Positions 43,211 to 52,961 of a stretch of 56,612 nucleotides of DNA are shown here, in pieces. Every line of letters starts with the position of its first letter. The first letter of the stretch is position 1. The notes beneath the pieces were generated by a model. The model saw only the letters and a list, made by a program, of their open reading frames with translations, did no database searches and was not told the DNA's origin. Origin of the DNA: Desulfovibrionaceae bacterium (GTDB taxonomy: Bacteria > Desulfobacterota > Desulfovibrionia > Desulfovibrionales > Desulfovibrionaceae); the NCBI GenBank assembly GCA_017454005.1, contig JAFTDU010000022.1, positions 1 through 56,612 of the forward strand, in the 5' to 3' direction. Both the position numbers and the translations under genes were made by a program.

Positions 43211-43696
43211 ATGTTTAAAGAAGTACGCTGCCCTAAATGTGGGCAGACATATCAGGTTTATGCCAATCCCACACCGACTGCAGATGTCATTATCTATGAG
43301 CCAGAGTATGGGGTGGTTTTTGTGGAACGCCGCAATATTCCCTTAGGTTATGCCTTGCCAGGCGGCTTTATTGATGAAGGTGAAATGGCCGAAACTGCTG
43401 CCAAACGCGAGATGTTGGAAGAAACTGGGTTGGAAGTGGAGCTGATTGGGCTATTAGGGGTCTATTCTAACCCCAAGCGTGACCCAAGATTGCACACTTT
43501 AACTACAGTCTATGTGGGTCGCGCCAAAGATGTAAGCAAGTTACAAGCAGGGGATGATGCCAAAAGTGCGGCCTTCTATGCCTTGGATGCCCTGCCAACA
43601 CCTCTAGTCTTTGATCATGCTAAGATTATGGAAGATTTTTGTGCTTATTTGGATGGGCAAAGGTTCTTGGCAGGTTTATCAGGGGAGGTAGATTAA
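43211..43696 (+). CDS. NUDIX hydrolase
   Basis: 161 residues. The complete Nudix box runs from GGFIDEGE to REMLEETGLEVEL (about residues 51-74). An N-terminal CPKCG hints at a half zinc ribbon. It probably hydrolyses a nucleoside diphosphate derivative; ADP-ribose pyrophosphatase-like substrates are possible but not provable. The stop overlaps the next start (TAATG). Confidence 0.9.
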   Translation: MFKEVRCPKCGQTYQVYANPTPTADVIIYEPEYGVVFVERRNIPLGYALPGGFIDEGEMAETAAKREMLEETGLEVELIGLLGVYSNPKRDPRLHTLTTVYVGRAKDVSKLQAGDDAKSAAFYALDALPTPLVFDHAKIMEDFCAYLDGQRFLAGLSGEVD

Positions 43697-45540
43697 TGGG
43701 CTATGCTTCCCTGGCGCACTGTGTCAAGGATTTGGAGGCCCATGGGGATTTACGGAGGATCACCTGTCCCATTGACCCCAAGCTGGAATTAGCCTGTGTG
43801 CAGCGCTTGGCCTTTAAGGCTCAGGCGCCAGCCTTGCTCTTTTCCAATGTCACAGGTTGTAAATTTCCCATTTTGGCCAATCTATTTGGCACCAAAGAGC
43901 GGCTGCACTTTCTCTTTCGGGAGGAACTTGCGAGTCTTGAAGAACTGCTAGCTTTAGGCGCACGGGTTAAAAGTTTTAACGCTCGTCCCTTTGAAGCCTT
44001 CAAAACCCTTGCTAAACATGCCTTTAGTTTATTGCATGCAGGCACAAGGTCAATTCCAGCATCCCAGGCCCGCGTCTTAAGTGCACATTGTCCCTTAGAA
44101 GATTTACCCCACATTGTATCTTGGCCCAAAGATGGTGGTCCCTTTATCACTTTACCCCTTGTCTATAGTGAAGATCCAAGTACGCGACAAGCTAATCTTG
44201 GCATGTATCGCGTGCAGTTAGCTGGCAATGATTATTTAGAGAATGAGGTAGGCTTACATTACCAAATTCATAGGGGTATTGGCGTGCACCATGCCCATGC
44301 CTTAGCCAAAGGTCAACAGTTACCTGTCCATATCTATGTTGGAGGTCCTCCAGCCTTAAGTCTTGCTGCGGTCATGCCTTTGCCTGAAGGTTTCTCAGAA
44401 TTAAAATTTGCAGGCCTTTTGGCTGGTAGAGGCTTAGGTGTAAGTCATTTGCAAGACTTAGATATGCCTATCTTAGCTGATGCGGACTTCTGTCTTGTGG
44501 GCAAAGTCTTGCCACAAACTAAACCAGAAGGTCCTTTTGGGGATCACTTAGGCTATTATAGTTTAGCGCATCCCTATCCGGTGGTGCAAGTAACAAAAGT
44601 CTTTCACAGAGCCCATGCCATTTGGCCCTATACTTCTGTAGGTCGCCCACCCCAAGAAGATACCATTTTAGGTGAATTTATTCATGAGCTGACTGCACCC
44701 TTGATTGGGAGTGTGTTTCCAGGGGTGAGTGAAGTGCATGCAGTCGATGCTGCAGGTGTGCACCCCTTGTTGTTGGCCTTGGGGGAGGAACGCTATGTGC
44801 CCTATGCGGCCAAACGGAAACCACGTGAGATCATCACCCAAGCCTTGCATCTTTTGGGCACAAGCCAAACGGCTCTCGCCAAGTATCTCTTAATTATGGC
44901 CCGCGAAGATGTGTTGGGTTTAAGTACGCGTGATGTCAGGGGCTTTTTCAAGCAATTGTTACGGCGCACCCATTTAGAGCGGGATTTACACATCTTAACC
45001 CAAGTACCCAATGACAGCCTTGATTATACAGGTGGCGCCTTACATGAAGGCTCCAAACTCATTTGGGCTGCAGCAGGTGAGGCCTGGCGGACGTTGGGCA
45101 GTGACCTGGCAAGTCTCACACTCCCCCAACGCTTTACAAGCGCTAGGCTCATAGATCAAGGCATTGTGACACTCAAAGGCCCAAAACACACCCAGGCTGC
45201 AGGGGTAGTTGATGCTGATTTAACCGATTTAGCAGCCCATTTGGGCGCGTGGGAGGCGCGAGAATGCTTTCCCTTGGTCATTGTGGCCGATGATCCAGAT
45301 TTTGTAGCCAAGGATTTTGCCAATTTTTTGTGGGTGACCTTTACGCGTTCTGACCCAGCCACAGATCTCTATGGGCCAGCTATTGCAACATCTGCCAAAC
45401 ATTGGGGGTGCACAGAACCACTCATTATTGATGCCCGCAAAAAGCTCTTTCATGCACCTGTCTTAGAAGATGATCCCCAAGTCTTAGCCCGGGTGCTGGA
45501 ACTTGGGGCGAGTGGGGGACCCTTGGATGGCTGCATTTAA
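43696..45540 (+). CDS. UbiD-family decarboxylase, probably menaquinone biosynthesis (futalosine pathway)
   Basis: 614 residues from the ATG at 43696, with GGAGG upstream. UbiD features are FSNVTGCKFPILANLFGT at the start, the prenyl-FMN-binding region near GMYRVQLAGNDYLENEVGLHY, and PFGDHLGYYSL. The length of about 610 residues is that of the menaquinone decarboxylase branch rather than E. coli UbiD (about 490). Menaquinone use fits an anaerobic deltaproteobacterium. The exact substrate is inferred. Confidence 0.85.
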   Translation: MGYASLAHCVKDLEAHGDLRRITCPIDPKLELACVQRLAFKAQAPALLFSNVTGCKFPILANLFGTKERLHFLFREELASLEELLALGARVKSFNARPFEAFKTLAKHAFSLLHAGTRSIPASQARVLSAHCPLEDLPHIVSWPKDGGPFITLPLVYSEDPSTRQANLGMYRVQLAGNDYLENEVGLHYQIHRGIGVHHAHALAKGQQLPVHIYVGGPPALSLAAVMPLPEGFSELKFAGLLAGRGLGVSHLQDLDMPILADADFCLVGKVLPQTKPEGPFGDHLGYYSLAHPYPVVQVTKVFHRAHAIWPYTSVGRPPQEDTILGEFIHELTAPLIGSVFPGVSEVHAVDAAGVHPLLLALGEERYVPYAAKRKPREIITQALHLLGTSQTALAKYLLIMAREDVLGLSTRDVRGFFKQLLRRTHLERDLHILTQVPNDSLDYTGGALHEGSKLIWAAAGEAWRTLGSDLASLTLPQRFTSARLIDQGIVTLKGPKHTQAAGVVDADLTDLAAHLGAWEARECFPLVIVADDPDFVAKDFANFLWVTFTRSDPATDLYGPAIATSAKHWGCTEPLIIDARKKLFHAPVLEDDPQVLARVLELGASGGPLDGCI

Positions 45541-47068
45541 GCTTGTGCAGATGGAGGGCTTTGGCTATGACCTTAAAGCCAAGACGCAACAAATTATAGC
45601 GAAGGCGCAAGCGATTGGAGCAGGCGTGCATTTCCTCTCCCTTAATGCCTTGTGTCCCTTAGATTTGTTTAAGCTGCAGTTTGCCAACGCCTATCTAGAG
45701 CATGTGCCCCAAAGTCTTGAATTAATTGCAAAGAGTCTAGATGCAAGTCAAGAGCTTTTCTTAGTTACTTATACTTCTGATTGTAACTTAGCGCTCTATA
45801 AGCTGACACAGCAGCAGATTACTTGTTACCCTCTCAAGTTACAATTATGTGATCCCCATTTTACCCTTGGCTATAGTTATCTTGAGCATGCATGTTGCGT
45901 AGTGGTGCTTTTTGGAGATGTGTGCAGAGATCTTAAATTATTTGCAGAAAAATTTTTGCAACTGATGCAGCATGAGGCGCAAGTTATAGAAAATATTGTC
46001 ATTATTGCGGCACTTAATTGGGTTTTGCCAGGTACAAAGCCTATCGAGACCTGTATTTTAGATCTAGCTTATCACTTAAAACGGCCCATCTTTTTTTTAA
46101 ATAGTCTTGGGCTAGATTTGGGCCGCATGTATTATGGGGCAAGTTTTATTGCAGGAAGTGCTGGCACGCTTTTAGCTAAAGCTAAGTTCTTGAGAGAAGA
46201 TGTGCTCGCGCCAAATATTAATATAATTTGCCAAGACCAAGAGCCCTTAGAGCAATTATTTCTTGTTTTAGTCGCAGGGCTCAAAGCCTTTTGCAAAGAG
46301 GTTGCCTGCAAGCACCTTTTTCTGGGCCTTTCAGGCGGCCTTGACTCAGCTTTAGTTCTAGCCATAAGTGCCAAGGCGTATGCAAAAGACAAGATCACGC
46401 CAGTGCTTATGCCCTCCCCCTTTAATGCCGCAAGTTCAACTCAAGATGCCCTAACCCTGTGTCACAATTTGCAAATTGCGCCACTTACTCTGCCCATAAC
46501 ACCAAGTTTTGATCTCCTGCAAAATGAGCTTCAAGAAGCTTTGAGTCATTTTGAGACAAGCGCCAAAGACGTAACATTTGAGAATATGCAAGCCCGCATT
46601 AGAGGCTTGTTCCTTGTAACCCTTGCCAACAGGGCCCAAGGCATTGTGCTGAATACCAGTAATAAAAGTGAAATTGCCATGGGCTATTCCACTCTTTATG
46701 GAGATACGGTTGGCGCCATTGCTGTGCTTGGCGACCTACTTAAGACCCAAGTCTATGCGCTAGCGCATTGGTATAATGAAACTCAGATATCTGGCTTAAT
46801 TCCTGAGACTATTTTGACTAAGGCCCCATCGGCAGAACTTAGACCCAACCAAAAAGATACAGACTCATTACCCGAATATGCAATCCTTGATCATTATCTA
46901 GAAGAGATCTTTCAAGGCAAGGTACCAGAAGATACACAAGGATTGGCAATTTATAAGCAGGTACAGAGCCAAGAGTTTAAACGGCTGCAAGAACCACCTG
47001 CACTCATTGTGTCCAATTATGCTTTGGGGCACAGTGTACGTTTTCCGTGGCTTGGGCGGTTTAAGTAA
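45524..47068 (+). CDS. nadE: NAD+ synthase NadE with degenerate glutaminase domain
   Basis: 514 residues from the ATG at 45524. The C-terminal synthetase domain looks intact: LSGGLDSALVLAISAKAYA (P-loop SGGLDS at 269-274), NTSNKSEIAMGYSTLYGD and LTKAPSAELRPNQKDTDSLP. The N-terminal nitrilase-type domain (1-235) keeps traces of the fold (FFLNSLGLDLGRMYYGASF) but lost catalytic residues. Where family members read PELALTGY this one has SLNALCPLDL (no Glu), and the CEDxW nucleophile motif reads LFGDVC (Cys to Phe129). It probably uses free ammonia. It overlaps the decarboxylase gene by 17 bp. Confidence 0.9.
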   Translation, partial: WMAAFKLVQMEGFGYDLKAKTQQIIAKAQAIGAGVHFLSLNALCPLDLFKLQFANAYLEHVPQSLELIAKSLDASQELFLVTYTSDCNLALYKLTQQQITCYPLKLQLCDPHFTLGYSYLEHACCVVVLFGDVCRDLKLFAEKFLQLMQHEAQVIENIVIIAALNWVLPGTKPIETCILDLAYHLKRPIFFLNSLGLDLGRMYYGASFIAGSAGTLLAKAKFLREDVLAPNINIICQDQEPLEQLFLVLVAGLKAFCKEVACKHLFLGLSGGLDSALVLAISAKAYAKDKITPVLMPSPFNAASSTQDALTLCHNLQIAPLTLPITPSFDLLQNELQEALSHFETSAKDVTFENMQARIRGLFLVTLANRAQGIVLNTSNKSEIAMGYSTLYGDTVGAIAVLGDLLKTQVYALAHWYNETQISGLIPETILTKAPSAELRPNQKDTDSLPEYAILDHYLEEIFQGKVPEDTQGLAIYKQVQSQEFKRLQEPPALIVSNYALGHSVRFPWLGRFK

Positions 47069-47517
47069 TTATCTTGTGTTGCGAAATGTTTGCAGATAGT
47101 TATTGAAGATAAATAGTTTCCAAATTGAGCACAAGCTAATTGGAAAAACATTGCAAGCGGTTCACTAAATAGCAGCATATGTTTTGATAATTTGGCATAA
47201 CTTGTATTGTGTAAGATGTATAATAATTTAGCATATCAATACTTACGTTGCTACAATTTAAAAATGTCAGCATCAAGATAATTGCAAGATGCATCATGTT
47301 GCCAAGATATGTGTGTTGCAATTAAAAGCGTATAAGATCTCTAAGAGCTTTTTTTAGACACACCTCTCCACTTAAAATCATGGTGTAGCACAGAGAGTTG
47401 CTAAACTAACATCTTTTTGCACCAACAATACTTATGCCTTACAAGACTGTGACTTCTCATGCCAAAAGAGAGTGCATCTACCTTGCATTGGGGGCAGCTT
47501 GTAGGTAATTTGGGCCG
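47069..47517. other. AT-rich gap upstream of tgt
   Basis: About 450 bp with no credible gene. A TATAAT sequence at 47219-47224 could be a -10 box but has no well-spaced -35 box. No tRNA or terminator was recognised. Confidence 0.4.
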
Positions 47518-48654
47518 ATGAATGCACCTATTTTTCAAATTGAAGCTCAAGATGGTGCCGCACGGGCAGGGCTGCTTGCAACCCCCCATGGGCTGATTGC
47601 TACTCCTGTTTTTATGCCTGTGGGCACAGTTGCAAGTGTCAAAGCTATTGCGCCTGATGATCTTGCCAAGATGGGAGCTAGTATTATTCTTGGCAATACA
47701 TATCATTTATATTTGCGACCTGGTGACGCATTGATCAAACGTCTCGGCGGCCTACATAGATTTGCTGCTTTTCAGGGCGCCATTTTAACAGATAGTGGCG
47801 GCTTCCAAGTTTTTAGCCTAAAGAGCTTACGCAAAATAACAAGTGCTGGTGTTGAATTTCGTTCTCATCTTGATGGTTCCAAGCATTTTTTTACCCCTGA
47901 GCGCGTTTTAGAAATCCAAGGGCATTTGGGCAGTGACATTATGATGCCTTTAGATGAATGTGTACCTTTTGGGGCTGATCATAGTTATACTGCCAAGTCA
48001 CTCAAGCTAACATTGCAATGGGCTAAGCAATCAAGAGTCTATTACCCCAAAGGCTCTGAGAAACGTCTCCTTTTTGGCATTGTGCAAGGCGGCTTTTTTC
48101 AAGATTTGCGTAGAGAAGCGTGCGCGGCCATGAGCGACATGGATTTTGATGGTCTTGCCATTGGCGGCTTGTCTGTCGGGGAAAGCAAAGCCTGTATGTA
48201 TAAGCATCTAGCAGAGACTGCTTGTCTATTGCCGCAAGAAAAACCCCATTATCTTATGGGGGTTGGTACGCCCTTTGATTTAGTGCAAGGTATTGCGCAC
48301 GGTATAGACATGTTTGATTGTGTTTTACCAACCCGTAATGCACGTAATGGTACTTTATATACATCCCTTGGCAAAATTAATATCAAGCGGCGGGAATATG
48401 CAGAAGCAGAGGAATGTCTGGATCCAGCCTGTTCTTGTTACACTTGTCGCACCTTTTCGCGAGCTTATTTGCGGCATTTATTTGTAAGTCATGAATTGTT
48501 AGCCTTACGCCTCAATTCTCTACATAATTTGACCTATTATTTGACAGTTGTACGTGAAGCGCGGCGTGCTATTCTTGAGGGCACTTTTCAAAGTTATTAT
48601 GCACGTATGGCCCAACTGTATTTTGACGATGCCAGTCAAGTAGATGCAGAGTAG
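47518..48654 (+). CDS. tgt: queuine tRNA-ribosyltransferase (tRNA-guanine transglycosylase)
   Basis: 378 residues. Catalytic motifs are [38 protein letters not shown] and [13 protein letters not shown] (nucleophile Asp). The zinc site is in [20 protein letters not shown]. It exchanges guanine-34 for preQ1 in tRNAs for Asn, Asp, His and Tyr. Length is normal. Confidence 0.97.
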   Translation: MNAPIFQIEAQDGAARAGLLATPHGLIATPVFMPVGTVASVKAIAPDDLAKMGASIILGNTYHLYLRPGDALIKRLGGLHRFAAFQGAILTDSGGFQVFSLKSLRKITSAGVEFRSHLDGSKHFFTPERVLEIQGHLGSDIMMPLDECVPFGADHSYTAKSLKLTLQWAKQSRVYYPKGSEKRLLFGIVQGGFFQDLRREACAAMSDMDFDGLAIGGLSVGESKACMYKHLAETACLLPQEKPHYLMGVGTPFDLVQGIAHGIDMFDCVLPTRNARNGTLYTSLGKINIKRREYAEAEECLDPACSCYTCRTFSRAYLRHLFVSHELLALRLNSLHNLTYYLTVVREARRAILEGTFQSYYARMAQLYFDDASQVDAE

Positions 48655-48696
48655 TTACATGTGCTAAGCTTAATCTTCGGAGGCCAAACAAAAAAC

Positions 48697-49617
48697 ATGG
48701 AAAATCGTTGTGGACGCGTGGCCTTGCTGGGGCCGCCTAACGCTGGCAAATCTACCTTATTAAATGCTCTACTTGGGCAGAAAGTCACCATTGTAACCCC
48801 TAAACCGCAAACTACGCGCACGCAAATTGTGGGCATTCTGTCCGAAGAAAATTCCCAAGCCATTTTTTTGGATACGCCAGGTTTAGCTCAAGTGCGAGGT
48901 AGGCTTAGCAAAACCATGAACATGGCCATTTGGGAGAGTTTGCGGCAAGCAGATCTCTTAATGCCGGTGTTAGATGGGCAGATCTATGTGCGGCATTTGG
49001 AGCAGGTGGCCGAGGATTTAGGGCCCCTCATGCAGGCCTTAATTGAAGATACCAGACCTGTAATTATTGTTGTTAATAAAATTGATCTCTTTGCTGATAA
49101 GAGCCTCCTTTTGCCTTTATTTGACATGTTGCACAAGGATTTGCCGCGTGCTGAATTATTTCCTGTATCAGCCCTTGAAAAGGATGGCATCCCCAAGTTA
49201 CGTGAACTTGTGGCCCAAGCTCTGCCAATCGCCCCCAGAGAGTATCCCCTAGATCAGCTCTCCACACAGCCTGAGCGTTTTTTAGTTGCTGAACTTATTC
49301 GTGAAAAGCTCTTTTTGTATTTACATCAAGAAGTGCCCTATAATTTGGCTGTGGATATTGAAAATTGGGAAGAGTGTGCGGCAACCGGCCAAATTGTCAT
49401 TAATGGTTTGATCTATGTGACCAAACCCATGTACAAAGCGATGATTATTGGGCATGGCGGCAGCATGTTAAAAAAGATTGGTAGTGAGGCTAGGCAAGAA
49501 ATTCAAACTTTACTTGGGCGTAAAGTACATTTGGAATTATGGGTCAAAGTGCGAGATCATTGGTATGAAGATCCTGCTTTTTTGCGGGATTTAGGGTTGG
49601 TTGCGGAGGATATGTGA
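48697..49617 (+). CDS. era: GTPase Era
   Basis: 306 residues from the ATG at 48697; the GTG at 48661 is less likely. G1 GPPNAGKS, G3 DTPGL and G4 NKID are present. The KH domain has MIIGHGGSMLKKIGSEARQE. Era binds the 3-prime end of 16S rRNA in 30S assembly. The stop codon overlaps the next gene. Confidence 0.96.
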   Translation: MENRCGRVALLGPPNAGKSTLLNALLGQKVTIVTPKPQTTRTQIVGILSEENSQAIFLDTPGLAQVRGRLSKTMNMAIWESLRQADLLMPVLDGQIYVRHLEQVAEDLGPLMQALIEDTRPVIIVVNKIDLFADKSLLLPLFDMLHKDLPRAELFPVSALEKDGIPKLRELVAQALPIAPREYPLDQLSTQPERFLVAELIREKLFLYLHQEVPYNLAVDIENWEECAATGQIVINGLIYVTKPMYKAMIIGHGGSMLKKIGSEARQEIQTLLGRKVHLELWVKVRDHWYEDPAFLRDLGLVAEDM

Positions 49618-50333
49618 GCCAAGAGTCTCTTTGTGCGCGTTATACGCGCGTCTTGGAGAGCATAGATGTAGCCTGTGCGCGTTTTGGGCGTGATGCTACA
49701 TCTGTTCAATTGCTCGCAGTGAGCAAATTCCATACGGTTGAAGCTATTTTCGCGTTGCAGGCTTTGGGCCAACGAGTTTTTGGTGAAAATTATGTGCAAG
49801 AGGCTTTAGCCAAAATGCAGACCTTTGCAGCCAAAGGTCTTGATCCCAAGGCTTCTTTTCATTTGATTGGCCATGTGCAAAGCCGCAAGGCCAGTAGTGT
49901 GGCGGGGAGATTTGCTCTAATTCACACCCTAGACTCTAAAAAGCTTGCCACTGCCCTTGAGAAGCAGCTTGCGCTGCAAAATATGTTGCAAGATGTTTTA
50001 ATCGAGGTGAATATTGCCAAAGAGCCGCAAAAAAATGGCGTAAAGATAGAAGATTTAAGGCCGTTAGTTGCCCATCTTAAAGAACAGTGTCCGCACATTA
50101 AGTTGCAGGGACTCATGTGTATGCCGCCCTTTGCGGCCCAAGGTGAATTGGCAAGACCCTATTTTGCAAGCTTGCGCGGTTTAAAAGAGGAGCTGGAAGC
50201 AGAGTGGGGCTCACTTCCCCATCTCTCCATGGGCATGAGTAGTGATTTTCCCTGGGCCATAGCTGAGGGAGCCACCATTGTGCGGATTGGCACGGCTATT
50301 TTTGGGCCAAGACCTAAGCAAGAAAGATTGTAA
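49614..50333 (+). CDS. YggS-family pyridoxal-phosphate homeostasis protein
   Basis: 239 residues starting at a GTG that overlaps the era stop. The PLP-binding lysine is in LLAVSKFHTVEAI (about residue 38). FGENYVQEAL, FHLIGHVQSRK, LMCMPPF and LSMGMSSDFPWAIAEGATIVRIGTAIFG are all family hallmarks. It buffers PLP and affects amino acid pools. Confidence 0.95.
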   Translation: MSQESLCARYTRVLESIDVACARFGRDATSVQLLAVSKFHTVEAIFALQALGQRVFGENYVQEALAKMQTFAAKGLDPKASFHLIGHVQSRKASSVAGRFALIHTLDSKKLATALEKQLALQNMLQDVLIEVNIAKEPQKNGVKIEDLRPLVAHLKEQCPHIKLQGLMCMPPFAAQGELARPYFASLRGLKEELEAEWGSLPHLSMGMSSDFPWAIAEGATIVRIGTAIFGPRPKQERL

Positions 50334-50571
50334 GAAAAATTTGTGTGAAATTTTAGAACATTTTACTAGCACGCAAAGTGAATAAAAGATTTTTTCTAAA
50401 TAGTTTCTAGAATGTAGTATAACAATTATTCACCACAAGAAGATCTGGCGAAATATCTTTTTACAACTTTTTCTAGACTAGTTATTCATTTTTTCGCTAG
50501 CTAAAGATTATCAAGATAAGTTTTGTATAGGTTGTTAGAAACTTTTAACAGATTTTATTGACTAGTTTTGT

Positions 50572-51186
50572 ATGGCTAAAGACAAGAAAAAAGCACTGCC
50601 TGAAGGCGAAGAAGCCGCTACGCCTACTAAACGCAGCCGTAAAAAAATTGTCATCATCTTATTTCTCCTCTTACTGACATTTACAGGTGTCGGTGCAGGC
50701 GGCTATTGGTGGTTTTTCTTACGCAATCCAGGCGTTGTGGATCAAGAAAATACGCAGGTGGAGGCTGAAGCTGACAGCAAAGAGGCTGAGGCTAAACACG
50801 TAAGTGAGCCTGAAAAAGCAGCTGGTGGGAAGAATCATGAGGAAGCCAGTGCCAAAATTGAGCGGCCGACAACCTTGGGTCGTGCCAGTGGCATTGTCGT
50901 ACCCTTGCCACCCATAACGGTAAATTTACGCGATGCCAGTGGTAGGCGTTATTTAAAGCTTGGCATGGAAGTGCAGGTGAATAAGGATGTGTCCAAAGCT
51001 TTGAAAGCCAATGAAGCCCGCATTCGCGATGCTGTGATAATGCTGTTGGCTGGCAAAGGCTATGAGGAGGTGGCGTCGCCTGATGGCAAGGTCATGCTCA
51101 AAGCCGAGGTGGCCAATCGCTTGAATCAAATTTTAGGCGAACAGCGCGTCATTCGCGTGTATTTTACCGATTTTGTTGTGCAATAA
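50572..51186 (+). CDS. fliL: flagellar basal body protein FliL
   Basis: 204 residues. A short basic cytoplasmic N-terminus is followed by one transmembrane helix (about 26-45, IVIILFLLLLTFTGVGAGGY) and an acidic linker rich in Glu, Lys and Ala. The FliL domain starts at about residue 105 (VVPLPPITVNLRDASGRRYLKLGMEV) and ends RVYFTDFVVQ. FliL rings the stator. First gene of the fliL-fliN-fliO-fliP run. No sigma-54 or sigma-28 promoter was recognised in the 238 bp upstream. Confidence 0.93.
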   Translation: MAKDKKKALPEGEEAATPTKRSRKKIVIILFLLLLTFTGVGAGGYWWFFLRNPGVVDQENTQVEAEADSKEAEAKHVSEPEKAAGGKNHEEASAKIERPTTLGRASGIVVPLPPITVNLRDASGRRYLKLGMEVQVNKDVSKALKANEARIRDAVIMLLAGKGYEEVASPDGKVMLKAEVANRLNQILGEQRVIRVYFTDFVVQ

Positions 51187-51198
51187 AGAGGTTCAAAC

Positions 51199-51741
51199 AT
51201 GTCACAGGAAGAACAAGAGGCCCTTGCTGCCCAATGGGCTGCGCAGCTAGCAGGTGAAGAGGCCAGTGCGCAAGATAATGCGTCCGCTGCTGCAGGTGAT
51301 GCCAATTCTGATGAGGCCTTGGCTGCGCAATGGGCCGAAGCTTTGGCTGCCGATGAGGAACAGAGGAGTGAACCGTCGACCTTTGGGGGACCTGGGGCTG
51401 GCGGTTTTGCGAGCCAGGCCAAAGAGGCTTCCTTTAAGGATATGACCGAGGTCGCCAAACAGCCCCGCGATAATAAGCGCAATCGGGAGCTGGATTTTAT
51501 CTTAGACATTCCCCTCAATGTGTCGGCTGAATTGGGTCGCACGCGCCTGATGATCAATGAATTGCTGCAACTAGGCCAAGGATCAGTCATAGAATTAAAT
51601 AAATTGGCTGGTGAACCTTTGGAACTCTATGTCAATGGCAAGCTTGTGGCACGCGGCGAGGCTGTAGTTATTAACGAAAAATTTGGTGTGCGTTTGACAG
51701 ATATTATTAGTCCTGTGGAGAGGGTGAAACAGCTTGGCTGA
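51199..51741 (+). CDS. fliN: flagellar motor switch protein FliN
   Basis: 180 residues. The C-terminal SpoA domain is LDFILDIPLNVSAELGRT, then SVIELNKLAGEPLELYVNGK and GVRLTDIIS. The N-terminal 80 residues are Ala/Glu-rich with two ALAAQWA repeats, which fits extended FliN proteins of Desulfovibrio-like bacteria. It forms the lower C-ring. The T3SS counterpart is SctQ. fliM is not adjacent. Confidence 0.93.
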   Translation: MSQEEQEALAAQWAAQLAGEEASAQDNASAAAGDANSDEALAAQWAEALAADEEQRSEPSTFGGPGAGGFASQAKEASFKDMTEVAKQPRDNKRNRELDFILDIPLNVSAELGRTRLMINELLQLGQGSVIELNKLAGEPLELYVNGKLVARGEAVVINEKFGVRLTDIISPVERVKQLG

Positions 51742-52213
51742 GCAAACATCGCCTAAAGTACAGTCGGGCGTGCAGACCCAAGTGCAGTTGGTGCAAGACA
51801 CAATTTTAAGTGAACTAAAGCAGAGTCCTCTAAAAGACACAACAAGTGCTAAGATAACCCCCTATGTCCCAACCTATAATATGAGTAATTATTTTCAGGG
51901 GTTGGGCTTTTTCTTTTTGTTTTTAGCCTTATTGTGGCTTGGGGTGCGTCTCTTAAAACGCTATGGGCGCTTTAGTTTTCTGCCAAGATCCGCGGATTTG
52001 CCCAAGGATGCCCTGCGCTTGGAAGCGCAATTGCCCATTGGGCCCCGTAAAGGTCTCATGGTTGTGCGTTTTTTGCATAAACGCCTCTTATTAGGGGTGA
52101 CCGACCAGCAGATTTCTGTTTTGACGTGGGAGCGTGTCGATGATGCAGAAACAGCAGACTTTGCAGAACTTTTGGAGCAGGCTGATCATAATAATGCCAA
52201 AAAAGGTACCTAG
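51734..52213 (+). CDS. fliO: flagellar export assembly protein FliO
   Basis: 159 residues starting at a TTG inside the fliN end (8-bp overlap). One transmembrane helix (about 58-75, FFFLFLALLWLGVRLL) precedes a FliO-type cytoplasmic domain (LRLEAQLPIGPRKGLMVVRF, LLLGVTDQQISVL). It assists assembly of FliP, whose gene follows with a 20-bp overlap. Confidence 0.85.
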   Translation: MAEQTSPKVQSGVQTQVQLVQDTILSELKQSPLKDTTSAKITPYVPTYNMSNYFQGLGFFFLFLALLWLGVRLLKRYGRFSFLPRSADLPKDALRLEAQLPIGPRKGLMVVRFLHKRLLLGVTDQQISVLTWERVDDAETADFAELLEQADHNNAKKGT

Positions 52214-52961
52214 AACCTTTTTCTTGGTCGCGCTCTGTGTCTTGGGTTTTCCCGCACTTGTTTGGGCTGCTCCTGATATTCAATTGCCTGGCTTGCAATT
52301 GACCTTGGCTGGGAACACACCAGAGCCAGAAAAGGTCTCGGTGTTACTCGAGATCTTGTTTGTGTTAACGGTGCTCTCTGTGGCACCATCTATTGTTTTA
52401 ACCGTCACCAGCTTTACGCGGATCATTATTGTCTTTAGCTTTTTGCGCCAAGCCATGGGTGTACAACAACTGCCGCCAACCCAGGTCTTGGCTAGTCTTG
52501 CCATCTTTATGACGGTTGTGATCATGTTTCCTGTGGGCAAAGAGATCAATGACCGCGCCCTGCAACCCTATTTAAATGAACAGATTGATTACAAGGTTGC
52601 CTTTGAACGGGCGCAGCAGCCTTTACGCACCTTCATGTTTAAGCATACGCGTGAAAAAGATCTCTCGGTCTTTTATGCCATAACCCAGATGGAGGCACCG
52701 AAAAATAAAGATGAAGTTCCCACGATTCTTTTAGCTGCGGCCTATGTGATTAGTGAGTTAAAAACGGCCTTTACCATTGGGTTTTTGATCTATATTCCGT
52801 TTTTAATTATGGACATGGTTGTGGCCAGCGTCTTACTAGCCATGGGGATGATGATGCTGCCGCCGATGATGGTCGCCATGCCCTTTAAATTGCTGTTGTT
52901 TGTGATGGTGGATGGCTGGAATCTGTTGATTGGCTCACTTGTCAATAGTTTCTTGCTCTGA
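52194..52961 (+). CDS. fliP: flagellar export gate protein FliP
   Basis: 255 residues from the ATG at 52194. A signal peptide (TFFLVALCVLGFPALVWA) is followed by FliP motifs: TSFTRIIIVFSFLRQAMGVQ, FTIGFLIYIPFLIMDMVVAS and MGMMMLPPMMVAMPFKLLLF. It pairs with the T3SS paralogue SctR, which lacks a signal peptide. It overlaps fliO. Confidence 0.96.
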   Translation: MPKKVPRTFFLVALCVLGFPALVWAAPDIQLPGLQLTLAGNTPEPEKVSVLLEILFVLTVLSVAPSIVLTVTSFTRIIIVFSFLRQAMGVQQLPPTQVLASLAIFMTVVIMFPVGKEINDRALQPYLNEQIDYKVAFERAQQPLRTFMFKHTREKDLSVFYAITQMEAPKNKDEVPTILLAAAYVISELKTAFTIGFLIYIPFLIMDMVVASVLLAMGMMMLPPMMVAMPFKLLLFVMVDGWNLLIGSLVNSFLL

